A stretch of DNA of 64,000 bases from an uncultured Ruminiclostridium sp. Its GTDB lineage: Bacteria > Bacillota > Clostridia > Oscillospirales > Ruminococcaceae. The stretch is taken from positions 22,541 to 86,540 of the forward strand of contig CANQXF010000011.1 of assembly GCA_947627695.1 (NCBI GenBank), written 5' to 3'. The notes below the pieces were generated by a model. That model had not been told where the DNA came from and did not search any database. It saw only the letters and a list, made by a program, of their open reading frames with translations. Positions 53,445 through 63,233 of the stretch are shown here, piece after piece; position 1 is the first letter of the stretch; each line of letters starts with the position of its first letter. The position numbers and the translations under genes were made by a program.

Positions 53445-54533
53445 TTACGACGGCTCTTTTTCGTCAAGGCTATCTATCTGGTCGCTGTACTTGTCAAAGT
53501 CCTTGACAAGAGACAGATCCCATTTTCTTCCTCCCCAGGAGCCGCCCATTCTCTGATAGTAAGTATCGAAGAACAGCGGGTCAGGATTTATCATTATCTT
53601 GTCCACATCTACTTCGGGACTTTCGCCCTCTCTCACCTTTCTTGCGAAAAGCGCAAAGCGTGCGTCAACGTCCTTTCCTATCGTATAGCAGCAGGTGGAC
53701 AGCGTGATTATCTGATCGCCGTATTCCACGTCAACGCCTGTATAGAAAGTGCTTCTATCCATTATATTCCCCATAAAGTCCATAAATTCCAATTCATTTT
53801 TGAACTGTCTTTTTTTGTAATAGGGGTAAGGATAGCCGTCCTTATCCTCGGTGTTTATGTATATACCTGCGAATATCTTGTAGGTTCCTTCCTCCCACAG
53901 CGTATCGAACTGTATTGTGGGATACTGCTTGTAGTATCCGATAAAGTCCCCGTTGAAGTTAAGTCCGCCGCCTGACGAAGAATAGGGGTCATAGCAGGTG
54001 ACCGTTGCGAAATATTCTCCCGACGCCATATTGTGACCGTAGATGACCAGATTGTTCGCATCGGTGAAGGGAAGCACATGGTTGTCGCAGAATATAGAGC
54101 CCGTCTTGCTTTCCTCCTTGTAGAAGTTGTGGTCGATGTAAAAGTCGGTGTCCTCCTCGTTCATCAGAACAGGGAAGTCAATATAATGTCCCACCTTTAT
54201 CCAGCCCACAATATCGCTGTTCTCAGCATAAAGCTCCACGAATTTGTCCATTATCTCAGGAACCTCCTGCTTTACCTCTTCTACCTTTTCCTTGTCGATG
54301 GAGAAGCTTCCCGAGGCGTTCAGATCCAGCTTTTCCTCAAGCTCGTTGTTCATCTGCGTATCAGCGCTTCTTGTCAGATAATCGTTGAGTATATACACTC
54401 CGCAAACGATAACCACGATTATGGAAACGATGAAGATAAGCTTTCTTACTATCGTTCCCACGCTGTCCCCCTTGGAGGGAACAAAAATGCGCACGAAAAC
54501 ATTTTTTTGTTTTTCATTAAGATGTTCAGCCAT
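53445..54533 (-). CDS. Class B-type sortase
   Basis: A 362-residue sortase with N-terminal TM (~33-55), His in VIYGHNMASGE, Cys in TLSTCCYTIGKD and Arg in FARKVREGESPE. It has the same N-terminal cue (FVPSKGDSVGTIVRKLIFI) as its neighbours, which marks the three as tandem paralogues. SD AGGAGG. Confidence 0.92.
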   Translation of the reverse strand: MAEHLNEKQKNVFVRIFVPSKGDSVGTIVRKLIFIVSIIVVIVCGVYILNDYLTRSADTQMNNELEEKLDLNASGSFSIDKEKVEEVKQEVPEIMDKFVELYAENSDIVGWIKVGHYIDFPVLMNEEDTDFYIDHNFYKEESKTGSIFCDNHVLPFTDANNLVIYGHNMASGEYFATVTCYDPYSSSGGGLNFNGDFIGYYKQYPTIQFDTLWEEGTYKIFAGIYINTEDKDGYPYPYYKKRQFKNELEFMDFMGNIMDRSTFYTGVDVEYGDQIITLSTCCYTIGKDVDARFALFARKVREGESPEVDVDKIMINPDPLFFDTYYQRMGGSWGGRKWDLSLVKDFDKYSDQIDSLDEKEPS

Positions 54534-54555
54534 AATGACCTCCTTGTGGCAGTTT

Positions 54556-55641
54556 TTATCCGTTGTAGGATTTCAGATACGTTTTATAATCCCACACTCT
54601 CTGTCCGTAGCCGCACAGATTTCCGTCTATCGCCTGCTGCCAGCCTTTCCAGTAGTAATTTCTCGTTGCCTTTGAGGTATCTACCTCAGGGCTTTCTCCG
54701 TCTCTTACCTTTCTTGCAAACACTGCGCACCTCACGTTTTCAACGTCCAGTCCCCATGGGAAATAGCAGGTGGAAGCGCAGATTATCTCGTCCCCGTAAG
54801 TCAGATCCACGTCTGTAAGAATAACGCTCCTGTCCATCACGTTCAGCACGTAGTCGTTGAAATCGTCCGCGTCCTTGAAAGCCGCGCCCCTGCGCAGGTA
54901 GTTGTAAACCTCGCCGTACTGTTCCTCCGTGTTGAACAGACATACCGCAAACACCTTGTACGTTCCTTCCTCCGCCAGAGTATCAAAGGTTATGGTGGGA
55001 TGGTCGGTGTAAAAGCTCATCAGGCTTGTCTGAGCGTTCGGGTCGTCTTTATTGTAATAGTATCTTGTCATTTTTGAGAACATATCGCCCAGATAGGTAT
55101 TATGCCCGTACATAACTATGAAATTCGGAGCGCTTCCGTCAGCGCCGAACTGACAGCGATAGTCAACGTATATCGTCCCCGACTTGCTGTAACCGCCGTA
55201 AAAGTCCGTGTCAAGATACTTGTCGTTGTTGTCGGTCTGGACCACTGCGTAGTCGATTATCTTATCCTCGCCGCCTACGTTTATCCAGCCCACCAGATCT
55301 CTGTTCTTTGCGTAAAGCCCCATAAGGTCCTCGCGGATATAAGGCTTTGTCTGCTTTATCTCCTCTTTTTCCTCAGGAGTAAGGTTCATAGTGCCGTTGC
55401 TTTTGTCATTCTGCATCTGCCCACCGACGACGTAGACGTTGTGCAGAGAGCCGAAAACGTCGCTGAGCAGCGTATATCCCGTTATCACGAAAGCGACCAC
55501 CGCACCGATGAACACTAATTTCCTTATAACTTCAAAAACCTCGTCCCCTTTTACAGGGAATATGGACATCAGAAAGCGTGTGAACGCTCCCTTTTCTTTT
55601 CCCTTGCACCTTGCCTCGGGTGGTCTGTCAAGATAATTCAT
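54556..55641 (-). CDS. Class B-type sortase, variant active-site context
   Basis: A ~361-residue sortase with N-terminal TM, VMYGHNTYLGD and Cys in CASTCYFPWGL, where the other two paralogues have TLSTC. Arg in FARKVRDGESPE is kept. Start ATG 55641 (TAAGG eight bases upstream) preferred; GTG 55668 beside a stronger AAGGAGG is too close to it. Substrate unknown. Confidence 0.9.
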   Translation of the reverse strand: MNYLDRPPEARCKGKEKGAFTRFLMSIFPVKGDEVFEVIRKLVFIGAVVAFVITGYTLLSDVFGSLHNVYVVGGQMQNDKSNGTMNLTPEEKEEIKQTKPYIREDLMGLYAKNRDLVGWINVGGEDKIIDYAVVQTDNNDKYLDTDFYGGYSKSGTIYVDYRCQFGADGSAPNFIVMYGHNTYLGDMFSKMTRYYYNKDDPNAQTSLMSFYTDHPTITFDTLAEEGTYKVFAVCLFNTEEQYGEVYNYLRRGAAFKDADDFNDYVLNVMDRSVILTDVDLTYGDEIICASTCYFPWGLDVENVRCAVFARKVRDGESPEVDTSKATRNYYWKGWQQAIDGNLCGYGQRVWDYKTYLKSYNG

Positions 55642-55675
55642 ATTCAACGCCTTAAAAGGCGAACGCACCTCCTTT

Positions 55676-56200
55676 TCAGTCCGTCTGTCCTTTTATCTCT
55701 TCCGTCATCATCTGCAAAGCGGCAAGCACCGCCTGCTTTCTGATAAATTCTCTTTTCGTCATATCTTCGGGGCAGTTCTCGTCCTTGAACAGGAAGCGTT
55801 TTGCCCTGCTTCCGTTTTTGGAGCTGTACACCCCTATCCATACCGTCCCCACGGGCTTTTCCTTGCTTCCGCCCGTAGGACCAGCGATGCCCGTCGTAGA
55901 TATGGCAAAATCAGCCTTTGCCAGCTTTGCCGCACCCAAAGCCATAGCCTTTGCGGTCTGCTCCGAAACTGCGCCGTACTGCTCCAGCGTTTCCTTGGGA
56001 ACTCCCAGCAGCTTTTCCTTTATCTCGTTTGCGTAGCTGCAAACTCCCATATCAAAGACTCCTGATGAGCCGCTGACAGTAGTTATCGCCGCAGATATCA
56101 GCCCGCCTGTGCAGCTTTCCGCAGAAGCGGTCTTCCTGCCCATATCCGATAGTAATTTTACTACAATCTCCGCCTGTTTGTCAATATCCTTATTCAGCAT
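55676..56200 (-). CDS. CinA C-terminal-domain protein (nicotinamide-nucleotide amidohydrolase type)
   Basis: A 174-residue stand-alone CinA domain with TASAESCTGGLISAAITTV, DFAISTTGIAGPTGG and KPVGTVWIGVY. These proteins deamidate NMN to NaMN. Start ATG 56200 after AAAGGCGG; it overlaps the thiI stop. It lacks the N-terminal MoaB-like half of full CinA. Confidence 0.93.
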   Translation of the reverse strand: MLNKDIDKQAEIVVKLLSDMGRKTASAESCTGGLISAAITTVSGSSGVFDMGVCSYANEIKEKLLGVPKETLEQYGAVSEQTAKAMALGAAKLAKADFAISTTGIAGPTGGSKEKPVGTVWIGVYSSKNGSRAKRFLFKDENCPEDMTKREFIRKQAVLAALQMMTEEIKGQTD

Positions 56201-57389
56201 TGACTGTCCGCCTTTCTCCGCCGATCTTGAAATCCTCAATGACAATGCCGTTTATCGCCTTTTCTATCAGCGGGGAAAAGTCAAATTTTTCCTCCTCGGC
56301 AATAACTTCCTGCAATCTTGGCTTAGTTCTCGGGTGCTTTGGAGTGAACACAGTACAGCAGTCCTCGTAAGGCAGTATAGAAGTTTCAAAGGTATCGATT
56401 TTTCGTGCAATTTCCACAATTTCTTTCTTATCCATACCCACTAAAGGACGCAAAACAGGAAAATCCGCCGCCTTGTCAGTACAGCCTATCGCGGCGAGAG
56501 TCTGGCTCGCTACCTGACCCACGCTTTCTCCCGTTATAAGCGCACCGTAATTGCCTTTCCTGCAAATATCGTTTGCGATTTTCAGCATAAGCCTGCGCAT
56601 TATCACGGTGAAATAGTCCCCGTCGCAGTTATCTCTCAGCGCCTCCTGTATCTCGGTGAAGGGAACGCAGTAAAACCTTATGTCCCCGCAGTATTCCGTG
56701 AGCTTTTCGCAAAGGCTCTCCACCTTCATCAGCGCTCTCTGTGAAGTATAAGGCGGACTTTGGAAATGCACGGCGTCCACCTTCAGTCCTCTTTTCGCCA
56801 TCATATAAGCAGCAACAGGACTGTCTATCCCGCCTGACAAAAGGAGCAGAGCGTTTCCGTTGCTTCCCACGGGCATACCGCCCACAGCGGGTATCTTTTC
56901 GGCGTTGACGTAAGCCGCCTTGTCCCTTATCTCAACCATCACCGTCATATCAGGCTGATGAACGTCCACTTTAAGTTCGGGGAAAGCGTCTGTAACAGCG
57001 TCTCCGAACACCTGCTGTATCTGCGGGCTGGTAAGAGGAAAGCTCTTGTCCGAGCGCTTCGCCTCCACCTTATAGCTTTTCGCCTTTTCCAACGCTCCTT
57101 TAAGATAAGGTATGCCAAGCCTTATTATCTCGTCCATATCCTTCGGGAGGACAAGCGATCTTTGAACCGCCGCTATCCCGAAAACATGGCTCACTCTCTT
57201 TACCGCCTCGTCCATATCAACGTCCTCAGACAGCGGCTTTATATACACAGTGGACTGCCTGCGGTCAACTTCAAAATTTCCCAGCGTTTTCAGCCGTCTT
57301 CTGATATTTCTCGCCAGCATATCCTCGAAATTGCTCCTGTTAAGACCCTTGAGAGCAATTTCGCCGTATTTTGCCATTATAACTTCCAT
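56190..57389 (-). CDS. thiI: tRNA 4-thiouridine synthetase ThiI
   Basis: A 399-residue protein: ferredoxin-like and THUMP domain (1-~165), then the PP-loop ATPase with SGGIDSPVAAYMMAKRG and GESVGQVASQT, with Cys in EDCCTVF. No C-terminal rhodanese domain, as in most Firmicutes. It thiolates U8 of tRNA using persulfide from the NifS encoded next to it. Confidence 0.96.
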   Translation of the reverse strand: MEVIMAKYGEIALKGLNRSNFEDMLARNIRRRLKTLGNFEVDRRQSTVYIKPLSEDVDMDEAVKRVSHVFGIAAVQRSLVLPKDMDEIIRLGIPYLKGALEKAKSYKVEAKRSDKSFPLTSPQIQQVFGDAVTDAFPELKVDVHQPDMTVMVEIRDKAAYVNAEKIPAVGGMPVGSNGNALLLLSGGIDSPVAAYMMAKRGLKVDAVHFQSPPYTSQRALMKVESLCEKLTEYCGDIRFYCVPFTEIQEALRDNCDGDYFTVIMRRLMLKIANDICRKGNYGALITGESVGQVASQTLAAIGCTDKAADFPVLRPLVGMDKKEIVEIARKIDTFETSILPYEDCCTVFTPKHPRTKPRLQEVIAEEEKFDFSPLIEKAINGIVIEDFKIGGERRTVNAE

Positions 57390-57431
57390 ATGTTAAAATC
57401 CTCTATGCGCTTTCTGAAAATTATCTGAAAA

Positions 57432-58514
57432 TTATCTCCTGAACCTCTTTATCCCGTCTTTTATCCCATCGACCAGCATTTCCACGTCCTGAACCGTATT
57501 TTCCCCGCAGAAGCTGACCCTTACGGCGCAGTCTGCGTCCTTTGCGCTTATACCCAGCGCCGCCGTTACGGGACTTACCTTTCCCCTTGAGCAGGCGGAG
57601 CCGCTTGATACATAAATTTCCCTTTCCTCAAGGAAGTGGAGCATTATCTCGCTCCTTACCCCCGCAACGGAAAAATTCACGATATTGTCAACAGCGTGCC
57701 TGCTGTTTATCGTTACCTGCGGCAACTCCGCCAGTAAACCCACCAGCTTTTCCTTAAGCAGCGCAAATTTCTCCGACAGGTCGGGATATGCCTTTACCGC
57801 CGCCGAAAACGCCGCTATAAGCTCTACGGGCTCAGTCCCAGAGCGCAGTCCGCCCTGCTGACCTCCTCCGTAAACGATAGGGAGCAGCCTTGTTTCTTTC
57901 GTTTTGTAAAGAGCGCCCACGCCCTTCAGCCCATGTATCTTGTGCGCGGAAAGACTGATGATGTCGGCATACAGCGGCACCTTGCAAAATCCCTGCACCC
58001 CGTCAACGTGCACCACGCACCTTGGAAATTTTTTCTTTACTTCACCGTATACCCGCTTTGAATCTGTAATGAACCCTGTTTCATTGTTCACCGCCATAAA
58101 GCTCAGCAGTATAGTATCTTCATCAACGGCGTCGATGAGCGCCTGCTCAAAATCCTCATATTTGCAGGGGGACAGCCTTACCACTTCAAACCCCTGCTCC
58201 TCCAGCTTTTTCATCGGCTCCGCAACGCTGGGATGTTCTATCGCCGTGGTAACTATCCTGTTCCCCCGCCTTTTCAGTGCGTTTGCCGTGCCGAAAACAG
58301 CAAGATTGTTGCTTTCCGTAGCGCCTGAGGTGAAATATATCTCTCCCTCTCTGCCCAACTTTTTAAGTATAGTTTTTTTCGCCTCAGAAATTACCTTTTC
58401 CGCCTCTATCCCCAGTCCGTGAAGAGAGGAGGGATTTCCGAAAGCGCTGCTTGCCGCCGCTTTTACCGCATCCGCACAAGGCTTTGCGGTAGCGGCGTTG
58501 TCCAGATATATCAT
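57432..58514 (-). CDS. Cysteine desulfurase NifS/IscS-type
   Basis: A 360-residue type I desulfurase from ATG 58514 (MIYLDNAATAKP): PLP Lys in ISLSAHKIHGLKGVG, catalytic Cys in YVSSGSACSRGKVS. It is the usual thiI partner (NifZ-like) and is distinct from the SufS-type enzyme of the encapsulin operon. In-frame upstream codons to 58622 have no start signal. Confidence 0.95.
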   Translation of the reverse strand: MIYLDNAATAKPCADAVKAAASSAFGNPSSLHGLGIEAEKVISEAKKTILKKLGREGEIYFTSGATESNNLAVFGTANALKRRGNRIVTTAIEHPSVAEPMKKLEEQGFEVVRLSPCKYEDFEQALIDAVDEDTILLSFMAVNNETGFITDSKRVYGEVKKKFPRCVVHVDGVQGFCKVPLYADIISLSAHKIHGLKGVGALYKTKETRLLPIVYGGGQQGGLRSGTEPVELIAAFSAAVKAYPDLSEKFALLKEKLVGLLAELPQVTINSRHAVDNIVNFSVAGVRSEIMLHFLEEREIYVSSGSACSRGKVSPVTAALGISAKDADCAVRVSFCGENTVQDVEMLVDGIKDGIKRFRR

Positions 58515-58615
58515 ATATAAAGCCTCAAAATACGTTCTTTCATAATTACTCAATTTTATATTATAGCACAAATATCTCAAAACGTCAAATTTGAACACCG
58601 CCGCGCTTATTTCTA

Positions 58616-58644
58616 TTGACAAAATTTTCCTTTGGCGGTAAAAT
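58616..58644 (+). promoter_or_regulatory. Promoter of an interrupted gene
   Basis: TTGACA (58616-58621), 17 bp, TAAAAT (58639-58644). Confidence 0.75.
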
Positions 58645-58685
58645 AAAGGCGGAAATAAAGTCTTTTTTCAGAAAAAGGAAAAAAT

Positions 58686-58755
58686 ATGAAAAAAACGAAT
58701 GCTTATACTCTCGCCTCTTTGCTGCTCGCTTCCTCTATCGCCTTTTCGGGCGCAG
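58686..58755 (+). pseudogene. 5' stump of a secreted-protein gene
   Basis: AAAGGA, ATG 58686 and a signal peptide (MKKTNAYTLASLLLASSIAF) are intact, but after ~23 codons the frame enters sequence that codes, on the other strand, for a recombinase. The real protein is lost. Confidence 0.65.
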
Positions 58756-58880
58756 TGTGTCACCCGACGCAGGTCATCCGGTATGATGGCGCACAACTCG
58801 TCCTCGCGTATATGGTGGGGCGTGCATTCTACCTTACCACGCTTCCCGTAGGTGTAGCACTTGAAATTGTAGTCTGACTT
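58740..58880 (-). pseudogene. Fragment of a large serine recombinase
   Basis: About 45 residues on the - strand match the zinc-ribbon/IREDxL region of Tn4451/TndX-type resolvases (YTYGKRGKVECTPHHIRED, then DDLRRVT). Both ends are cut off. A scar of an integrated element. Confidence 0.75.
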
Positions 58881-59001
58881 TAAAACGGAGCGTTTGGGGA
58901 AGAAAAAAGCGTCCAAGTTTTACACTTGAACGCCATCTCGCTTTAATTATTTGCCCTTATCGCAAAAAGCATTTGAACTGTAAATTTAAAGCTGCACCAC
59001 G

Positions 59002-59652
59002 TTATTCCTCCAATAACTGACCTAACACATCATAAATTTCGTTCGGATCGTTTGACTGCACACGAACGTCATATACAATATCGTCGTACTCAAAAATTGC
59101 ATAATACCAATATTCGTATTTCAATGAATTTTCAAGTCGGGCGATCTGCACACTAACACCGTTTATTACCTCTGTCTTTGTTGCATCTTTTGTAAATACG
59201 CTGCTCACTTTCCAATCATCTACGTCAGTTTCTCCAAACATACAGTGCATTAAAAGCTTTCCGTCCTCCTGATCGTCCGCAATTATCAAAGAATACCAAT
59301 CATCTGTATCATTTACATTGCCGCCCTCTTTGTAATAAAATTCAATATCAGCCGTTTCGGATAGCTCCAGATTTTGCGCAAGGATTTTTCCGTCATATTT
59401 CGCAGGAAGAGCATATACGCTGTCTATTTCATAAGGGATCCCCTCACGGAATATATCGGTGGTCTGACTTGGGATAAATCCGACAGCAATACGGAAAGCA
59501 CCTGCAGCAACAAGGCATAGGCACGCCGCAATGACGCCCCATTTTATCCATGCCTTATTTACGCTTTTCTTCTGCGGCATACCCGGCGCCGCTTTCATGA
59601 TAAGGTCCGTATCAAGACCGCCCATTTCTCTGAAAATATCTTTGCTTGTCAT
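59002..59652 (-). CDS. Anti-sigma-like membrane protein
   Basis: A 216-residue protein: short cytosolic N-terminal part (~1-33), one TM (~37-56, KWGVIAACLCLVAAGAF) and an extracytoplasmic domain. It overlaps the stop of an ECF sigma gene by 4 bases, which is the usual sigma/anti-sigma order. No zinc anti-sigma motif (HxxxCxxC) is seen. Confidence 0.78.
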   Translation of the reverse strand: MTSKDIFREMGGLDTDLIMKAAPGMPQKKSVNKAWIKWGVIAACLCLVAAGAFRIAVGFIPSQTTDIFREGIPYEIDSVYALPAKYDGKILAQNLELSETADIEFYYKEGGNVNDTDDWYSLIIADDQEDGKLLMHCMFGETDVDDWKVSSVFTKDATKTEVINGVSVQIARLENSLKYEYWYYAIFEYDDIVYDVRVQSNDPNEIYDVLGQLLEE

Positions 59653-60206
59653 ACAACAAAACCCTCCTTATCTAAAAAATCCTTCAGCTTTTTTCGCGTG
59701 CGGAGCAAAAGAACGGTAACGCCGCTTTCTTTCATGGAATATTCCTCTGCGATCTCGGTTATAGAGCTTGCATACCAATACCGACGCACAAAAATATTTT
59801 GCGTTCTGTCGGATAAAGACCGAACAAACCTATTCAATGCGTCCCGCAAGGCAAGGCTTTCTCCTACGTCTATGCCGTTTGCATTATCGGGAATACACTC
59901 GGATAATTCATCAAGTACAAGCGGTACCTGACCACCTCGTTTTTGCGTATGTTGCGCCTCGTAAGCGTCAAGCGCAAGCTGTCTGCTTATCATTCCGACG
60001 TACGGCTTCAGCGGGTCGGGGCGATGCGGAGGTACGGTATTCCAGGTTTTCATATATACGTCGTTTACAACTTCTTTTGCGTCTTCGTCGCTGTAAAGGA
60101 TCTGATATGCGATATAATGACAGTATCGCCCATATTTCTTCTGGGTTTCGACAATAGCAGCTTCGGAGCGTGCCCAATACAGATCTACAATTTGCTTATC
60201 TTCCAT
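59649..60206 (-). CDS. ECF sigma-70 factor
   Basis: A 185-residue ECF factor with region 2 (YILYSDEDAKEVVNDVYMKTWNT-like) and region 4 (LSDRTQNIFVRRYWYASSITEIAEEYSMKESGV). SD AAAAGGAG. It probably acts with the membrane protein at 59002. Confidence 0.92.
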   Translation of the reverse strand: MEDKQIVDLYWARSEAAIVETQKKYGRYCHYIAYQILYSDEDAKEVVNDVYMKTWNTVPPHRPDPLKPYVGMISRQLALDAYEAQHTQKRGGQVPLVLDELSECIPDNANGIDVGESLALRDALNRFVRSLSDRTQNIFVRRYWYASSITEIAEEYSMKESGVTVLLLRTRKKLKDFLDKEGFVV

Positions 60207-60397
60207 GACTTACACTCCTTTTGTGTGATTTAAAGACCTTTCACCCTAATAAACGGGAAAATTACCGTTTACACTACTCTATATCCAAAGATTTTTCAAT
60301 TTCTCTGTTTATCCAGCATTCGCCCCCGACGCTTGCCATTATATACCCGAATTGTGAGAAAATCTGCCACAAACAGCGGTTTTCCCGACTGCTGACT

Positions 60398-60660
60398 TTA
60401 TGAACACCTGCTGAAAAGAAAAAGCCACAGTTTGTATTCCTTTGCTGTCAGATAGGTTCTCTCTCCATCCACGAAAACCTCATGCGCCGTCGTGTCAATG
60501 CGGATACCCTGTATCACGACTTCCTGTTTCGGTTTTACCTCGGTATGTTTTGCAAGTACTGCTTTGACCCGCGCCATCAGTTCCCGCACGGAAAATGACT
60601 TTACCGCATAATCGTCAATGCCCGGTTCAAAGCTCATCAGTTTGTCATATACAGCGCAAA
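60398..60660 (-). pseudogene. Remnant of an OmpR-family response regulator
   Basis: The frame holds only the end of a receiver domain (GIDDYAVKSFSVRELMARVKAVL) and the start of a winged helix (LTAKEYKLWLFLF). The phospho-Asp region and the DNA-binding end are missing. It abuts the terminator of the next gene. Confidence 0.8.
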
Positions 60661-60694
60661 ATGGCAGACCGCCCAAGCGGCGGTCTGCCATTTT
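60658..60694 (-). terminator. Terminator of the 60711 gene
   Basis: A 16-bp perfect stem AAAATGGCAGACCGCC / GGCGGTCTGCCATTTT with 5-base loop. Confidence 0.9.
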
Positions 60695-60710
60695 GTGCAT
60701 TTTGCTTTTG

Positions 60711-61175
60711 TTACTTATGATAACTTGTGCCACGCTCCTGCCCGGTCAGGTAACCGTAACCGGAAATATCCTGTGTGCGTTCGCTGTCATCGTCCTGCCG
60801 ATAAGACGCGCCTCTCTTCTGTCCACTGACGTAGCTGTAAGATTTCGCCGCTTCTTCGGACCAAGGTGTTTCCCCAATGCCGTTTTCAGCTAAGAAAGCG
60901 TCCTGTTCGTCTTCGGGCAGCTGCTCTGCCTGTGCATACAAATCGTTGCGATTGGCGCTGTTATGTTGACCGGTAATATAGCTGTATTCGCTTTGCTCCG
61001 GTACAGCTTCCTCAGTTTGGGTTCCTTCGTCTTTGTTTTCCGATGTGACAACCGTTTCGGGTAATTTCGGCTCGTTTGTTTCGGCGTCAACGCCTGCCGC
61101 AAATGCGGTCACACATCCTGCCGACAGTACAAGAGCTGCCGCTAGGGCAGCTGTAACGATTGTTTTCTTCTTCAT
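60711..61175 (-). CDS. Secreted protein with YxY-x-[ST]GQ repeats
   Basis: A 154-residue protein with signal peptide (1-~27) and three copies of a short repeat: YSYITGQHNSA, YSYVSGQKRGASY and YGYLTGQERGTSY, separated by acidic spacers. No family recognised. SD-like AAAGGCGG. The repeats could bind a partner or be modified. Confidence 0.82.
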   Translation of the reverse strand: MKKKTIVTAALAAALVLSAGCVTAFAAGVDAETNEPKLPETVVTSENKDEGTQTEEAVPEQSEYSYITGQHNSANRNDLYAQAEQLPEDEQDAFLAENGIGETPWSEEAAKSYSYVSGQKRGASYRQDDDSERTQDISGYGYLTGQERGTSYHK

Positions 61176-61406
61176 GGTTTATTACCGCCTTTCAATATTC
61201 TGACTTCCGTCAGTGATTATATAATAAACCATGAGTGAGAAATGCGCGTGGCGGTTATTTGAAATTTGTGTGGAATATGCAAATGGATAAACGCATTCTA
61301 ACAGGTACAATTATACCATTTTCTTTCCCAAATTTCAATAGCGGCAGCCTTTATGATCATTGACACATTGTAAAATTACCATAGATGTTTGAACCGGGCT
61401 TATCAT

Positions 61407-63233
61407 TTACGTTGCGAATCCCGCATACTGCGTCATATAAAGATCGTAGTATTTTCCTTTTTGTGCCAGAAGCTGTTCATGATTGCCGCTTTCTACGATT
61501 TTCCCATGATCCATAACAACGATAATGTCGGAGTCACGGATGGTAGAAAGGCGATGCGCAATGACGATACTGGTACGATCCTTCATCACACGCTGCATGG
61601 CGTCCTGTATGGCTTTTTCCGTGCGTGTGTCCACGTTGGAAGTGGCCTCATCCAAAATCAGGATTTTCGGGTCGGCGACAAAAGCACGGGCAATCGCCAA
61701 GAGCTGCCTCTGTCCCTGACTGATGTTTTCTCCGGAATTGACGAGAACAGATTCCAATCCATGGGGCAGTCTCCTTGGCAAATCATCGCAGCGGCTCATT
61801 TGCATGGCATTTACAATTTGCGAATCCGAAGCCGCCTCGTTCCCATATTTCATGTTTTGCCGCAGGGTATCGGAAAAAAGGACAGTGTCCTGTAAAACAA
61901 TGGCCATATTTTTTCTCAGGTCGTCCCGTGACACATTGGATATATCCTGACCGTTTATGCATATCTTGCCGCTTTCAATATCGTAAAAGCGCATTAAAAG
62001 ATTGACGATCGTGGTTTTGCCGCTGCCGGTCGCGCCGACTAACGCCACCTTTTTTCCGGACGGAACAGTCAAAGTGAAATCCTGTATGACTGAGTGCCCC
62101 GGTTCGTAGGAGAAATTTACATTTTGGAAGGTAACTGCCATCTGCTCATTTTCTTTCAGCTTTTCGCCGGACTTATCCTCATCGAACTCGTCCAGAACTG
62201 TAAACACCCGTTCCGCTCCGGCAATCGCGGTTTGAAGCTGACCGTACACCTGTGCCAGTTCATTGATCGGGCGGCTGAATTGCTTTGCATACACAATAAA
62301 CGCGGAGATCACGCCGATAGAGATCAGTCCATTGATGGAGAAATACCCTCCGAAAGCCGCGATGATCACAAATCCGATGTTCCCGATGCAGTTCATGACC
62401 GGCCCCATCACGCCGCTGAAAATGTCGGTTTTAATGCCGACCTTTGTAAGGGAATCTGCGGTTTGACAGAAATCCTCTGTTATTTTCTCCTGACGGTTAT
62501 AAGCCACCACAGTGCGGTAGCCGGAGACCATTTCTTCCACAGTTCCATTGAGCTGCCCCAATAATTGCTGCCGCTTTCGGGAGAATTTCCGCACCCTGCC
62601 CGAAAGGATTTTTGTGGCAAGCAGCGTCAACAGTACGGTAGCAAAACTGAGCAGCGCCAACTGCCAGCAATACCACATCATAATGGCGACGGTGCCGATG
62701 ATCGTAAGCACACCGGAAAAGAGAGAGGGCAGAGATTGGGAAACCGTGGTGGAAATGTTCTCAATATCATTGGTCATACGGCTCATAACGTCGCCGTGCG
62801 AATGGGTATCCAGATAGCGCACCGGCAGATCCACGAGCTTGGCAAAAAGTTCCTCCCGCATGTGCTTCACAACCCGCTGGCTGAGCCGCGCGCTGACGAC
62901 TCCCTGCAACAGCTGACACATACTGTTCAGCAAATAGACACAAAGCATCAGAACCACGGTTCCAAGCAGTTTTCCCTCCCGCACGCCCGCAATCGTGTCG
63001 ATGGCCTGACTTTGCAGACTGGGCGCGTAAACGCCGCAGAGAGTCCCGAAGATGACAACGGAAAGCATAAAAATGACCATGCCTCTTTCACGGGCAAAAT
63101 ATGCGAAAATGTGTTTCAACGTGGCACCGAGATGCTCCGCGTGCTGCACCTCGACAAAGCGTTCATGGCGATTCATACCGGGAATATTCCGATTGGCAAG
63201 TTTCTGATCTCTTGGTTCACTCATGTTTGTCAT
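61407..63233 (-). CDS. ABC exporter half-transporter (multidrug/lipid type)
   Basis: A 608-residue permease-ATPase: six-span core (~40-330), ABC domain with GATGSGKTT, ISQGQRQLLAIAR, ILDEATSNVD and AHRLSTIRDSD. Signature ISQGQ is the usual form for the second, active site subunit of a heterodimer. It overlaps the next gene by 17 bases, which fits a heterodimeric exporter. Confidence 0.93.
   Translation of the reverse strand: MTNMSEPRDQKLANRNIPGMNRHERFVEVQHAEHLGATLKHIFAYFARERGMVIFMLSVVIFGTLCGVYAPSLQSQAIDTIAGVREGKLLGTVVLMLCVYLLNSMCQLLQGVVSARLSQRVVKHMREELFAKLVDLPVRYLDTHSHGDVMSRMTNDIENISTTVSQSLPSLFSGVLTIIGTVAIMMWYCWQLALLSFATVLLTLLATKILSGRVRKFSRKRQQLLGQLNGTVEEMVSGYRTVVAYNRQEKITEDFCQTADSLTKVGIKTDIFSGVMGPVMNCIGNIGFVIIAAFGGYFSINGLISIGVISAFIVYAKQFSRPINELAQVYGQLQTAIAGAERVFTVLDEFDEDKSGEKLKENEQMAVTFQNVNFSYEPGHSVIQDFTLTVPSGKKVALVGATGSGKTTIVNLLMRFYDIESGKICINGQDISNVSRDDLRKNMAIVLQDTVLFSDTLRQNMKYGNEAASDSQIVNAMQMSRCDDLPRRLPHGLESVLVNSGENISQGQRQLLAIARAFVADPKILILDEATSNVDTRTEKAIQDAMQRVMKDRTSIVIAHRLSTIRDSDIIVVMDHGKIVESGNHEQLLAQKGKYYDLYMTQYAGFAT

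Noticed and set aside
50919..55641. A pilus operon with the three sortases
   Set aside because: No pilin or LPxTG-type substrate gene is in the window.
60268..60280. TTTACACTACTCT identical to part of the CRISPR repeat
   Set aside because: Only 13 bases match, with no second repeat or spacer periodicity; likely chance.
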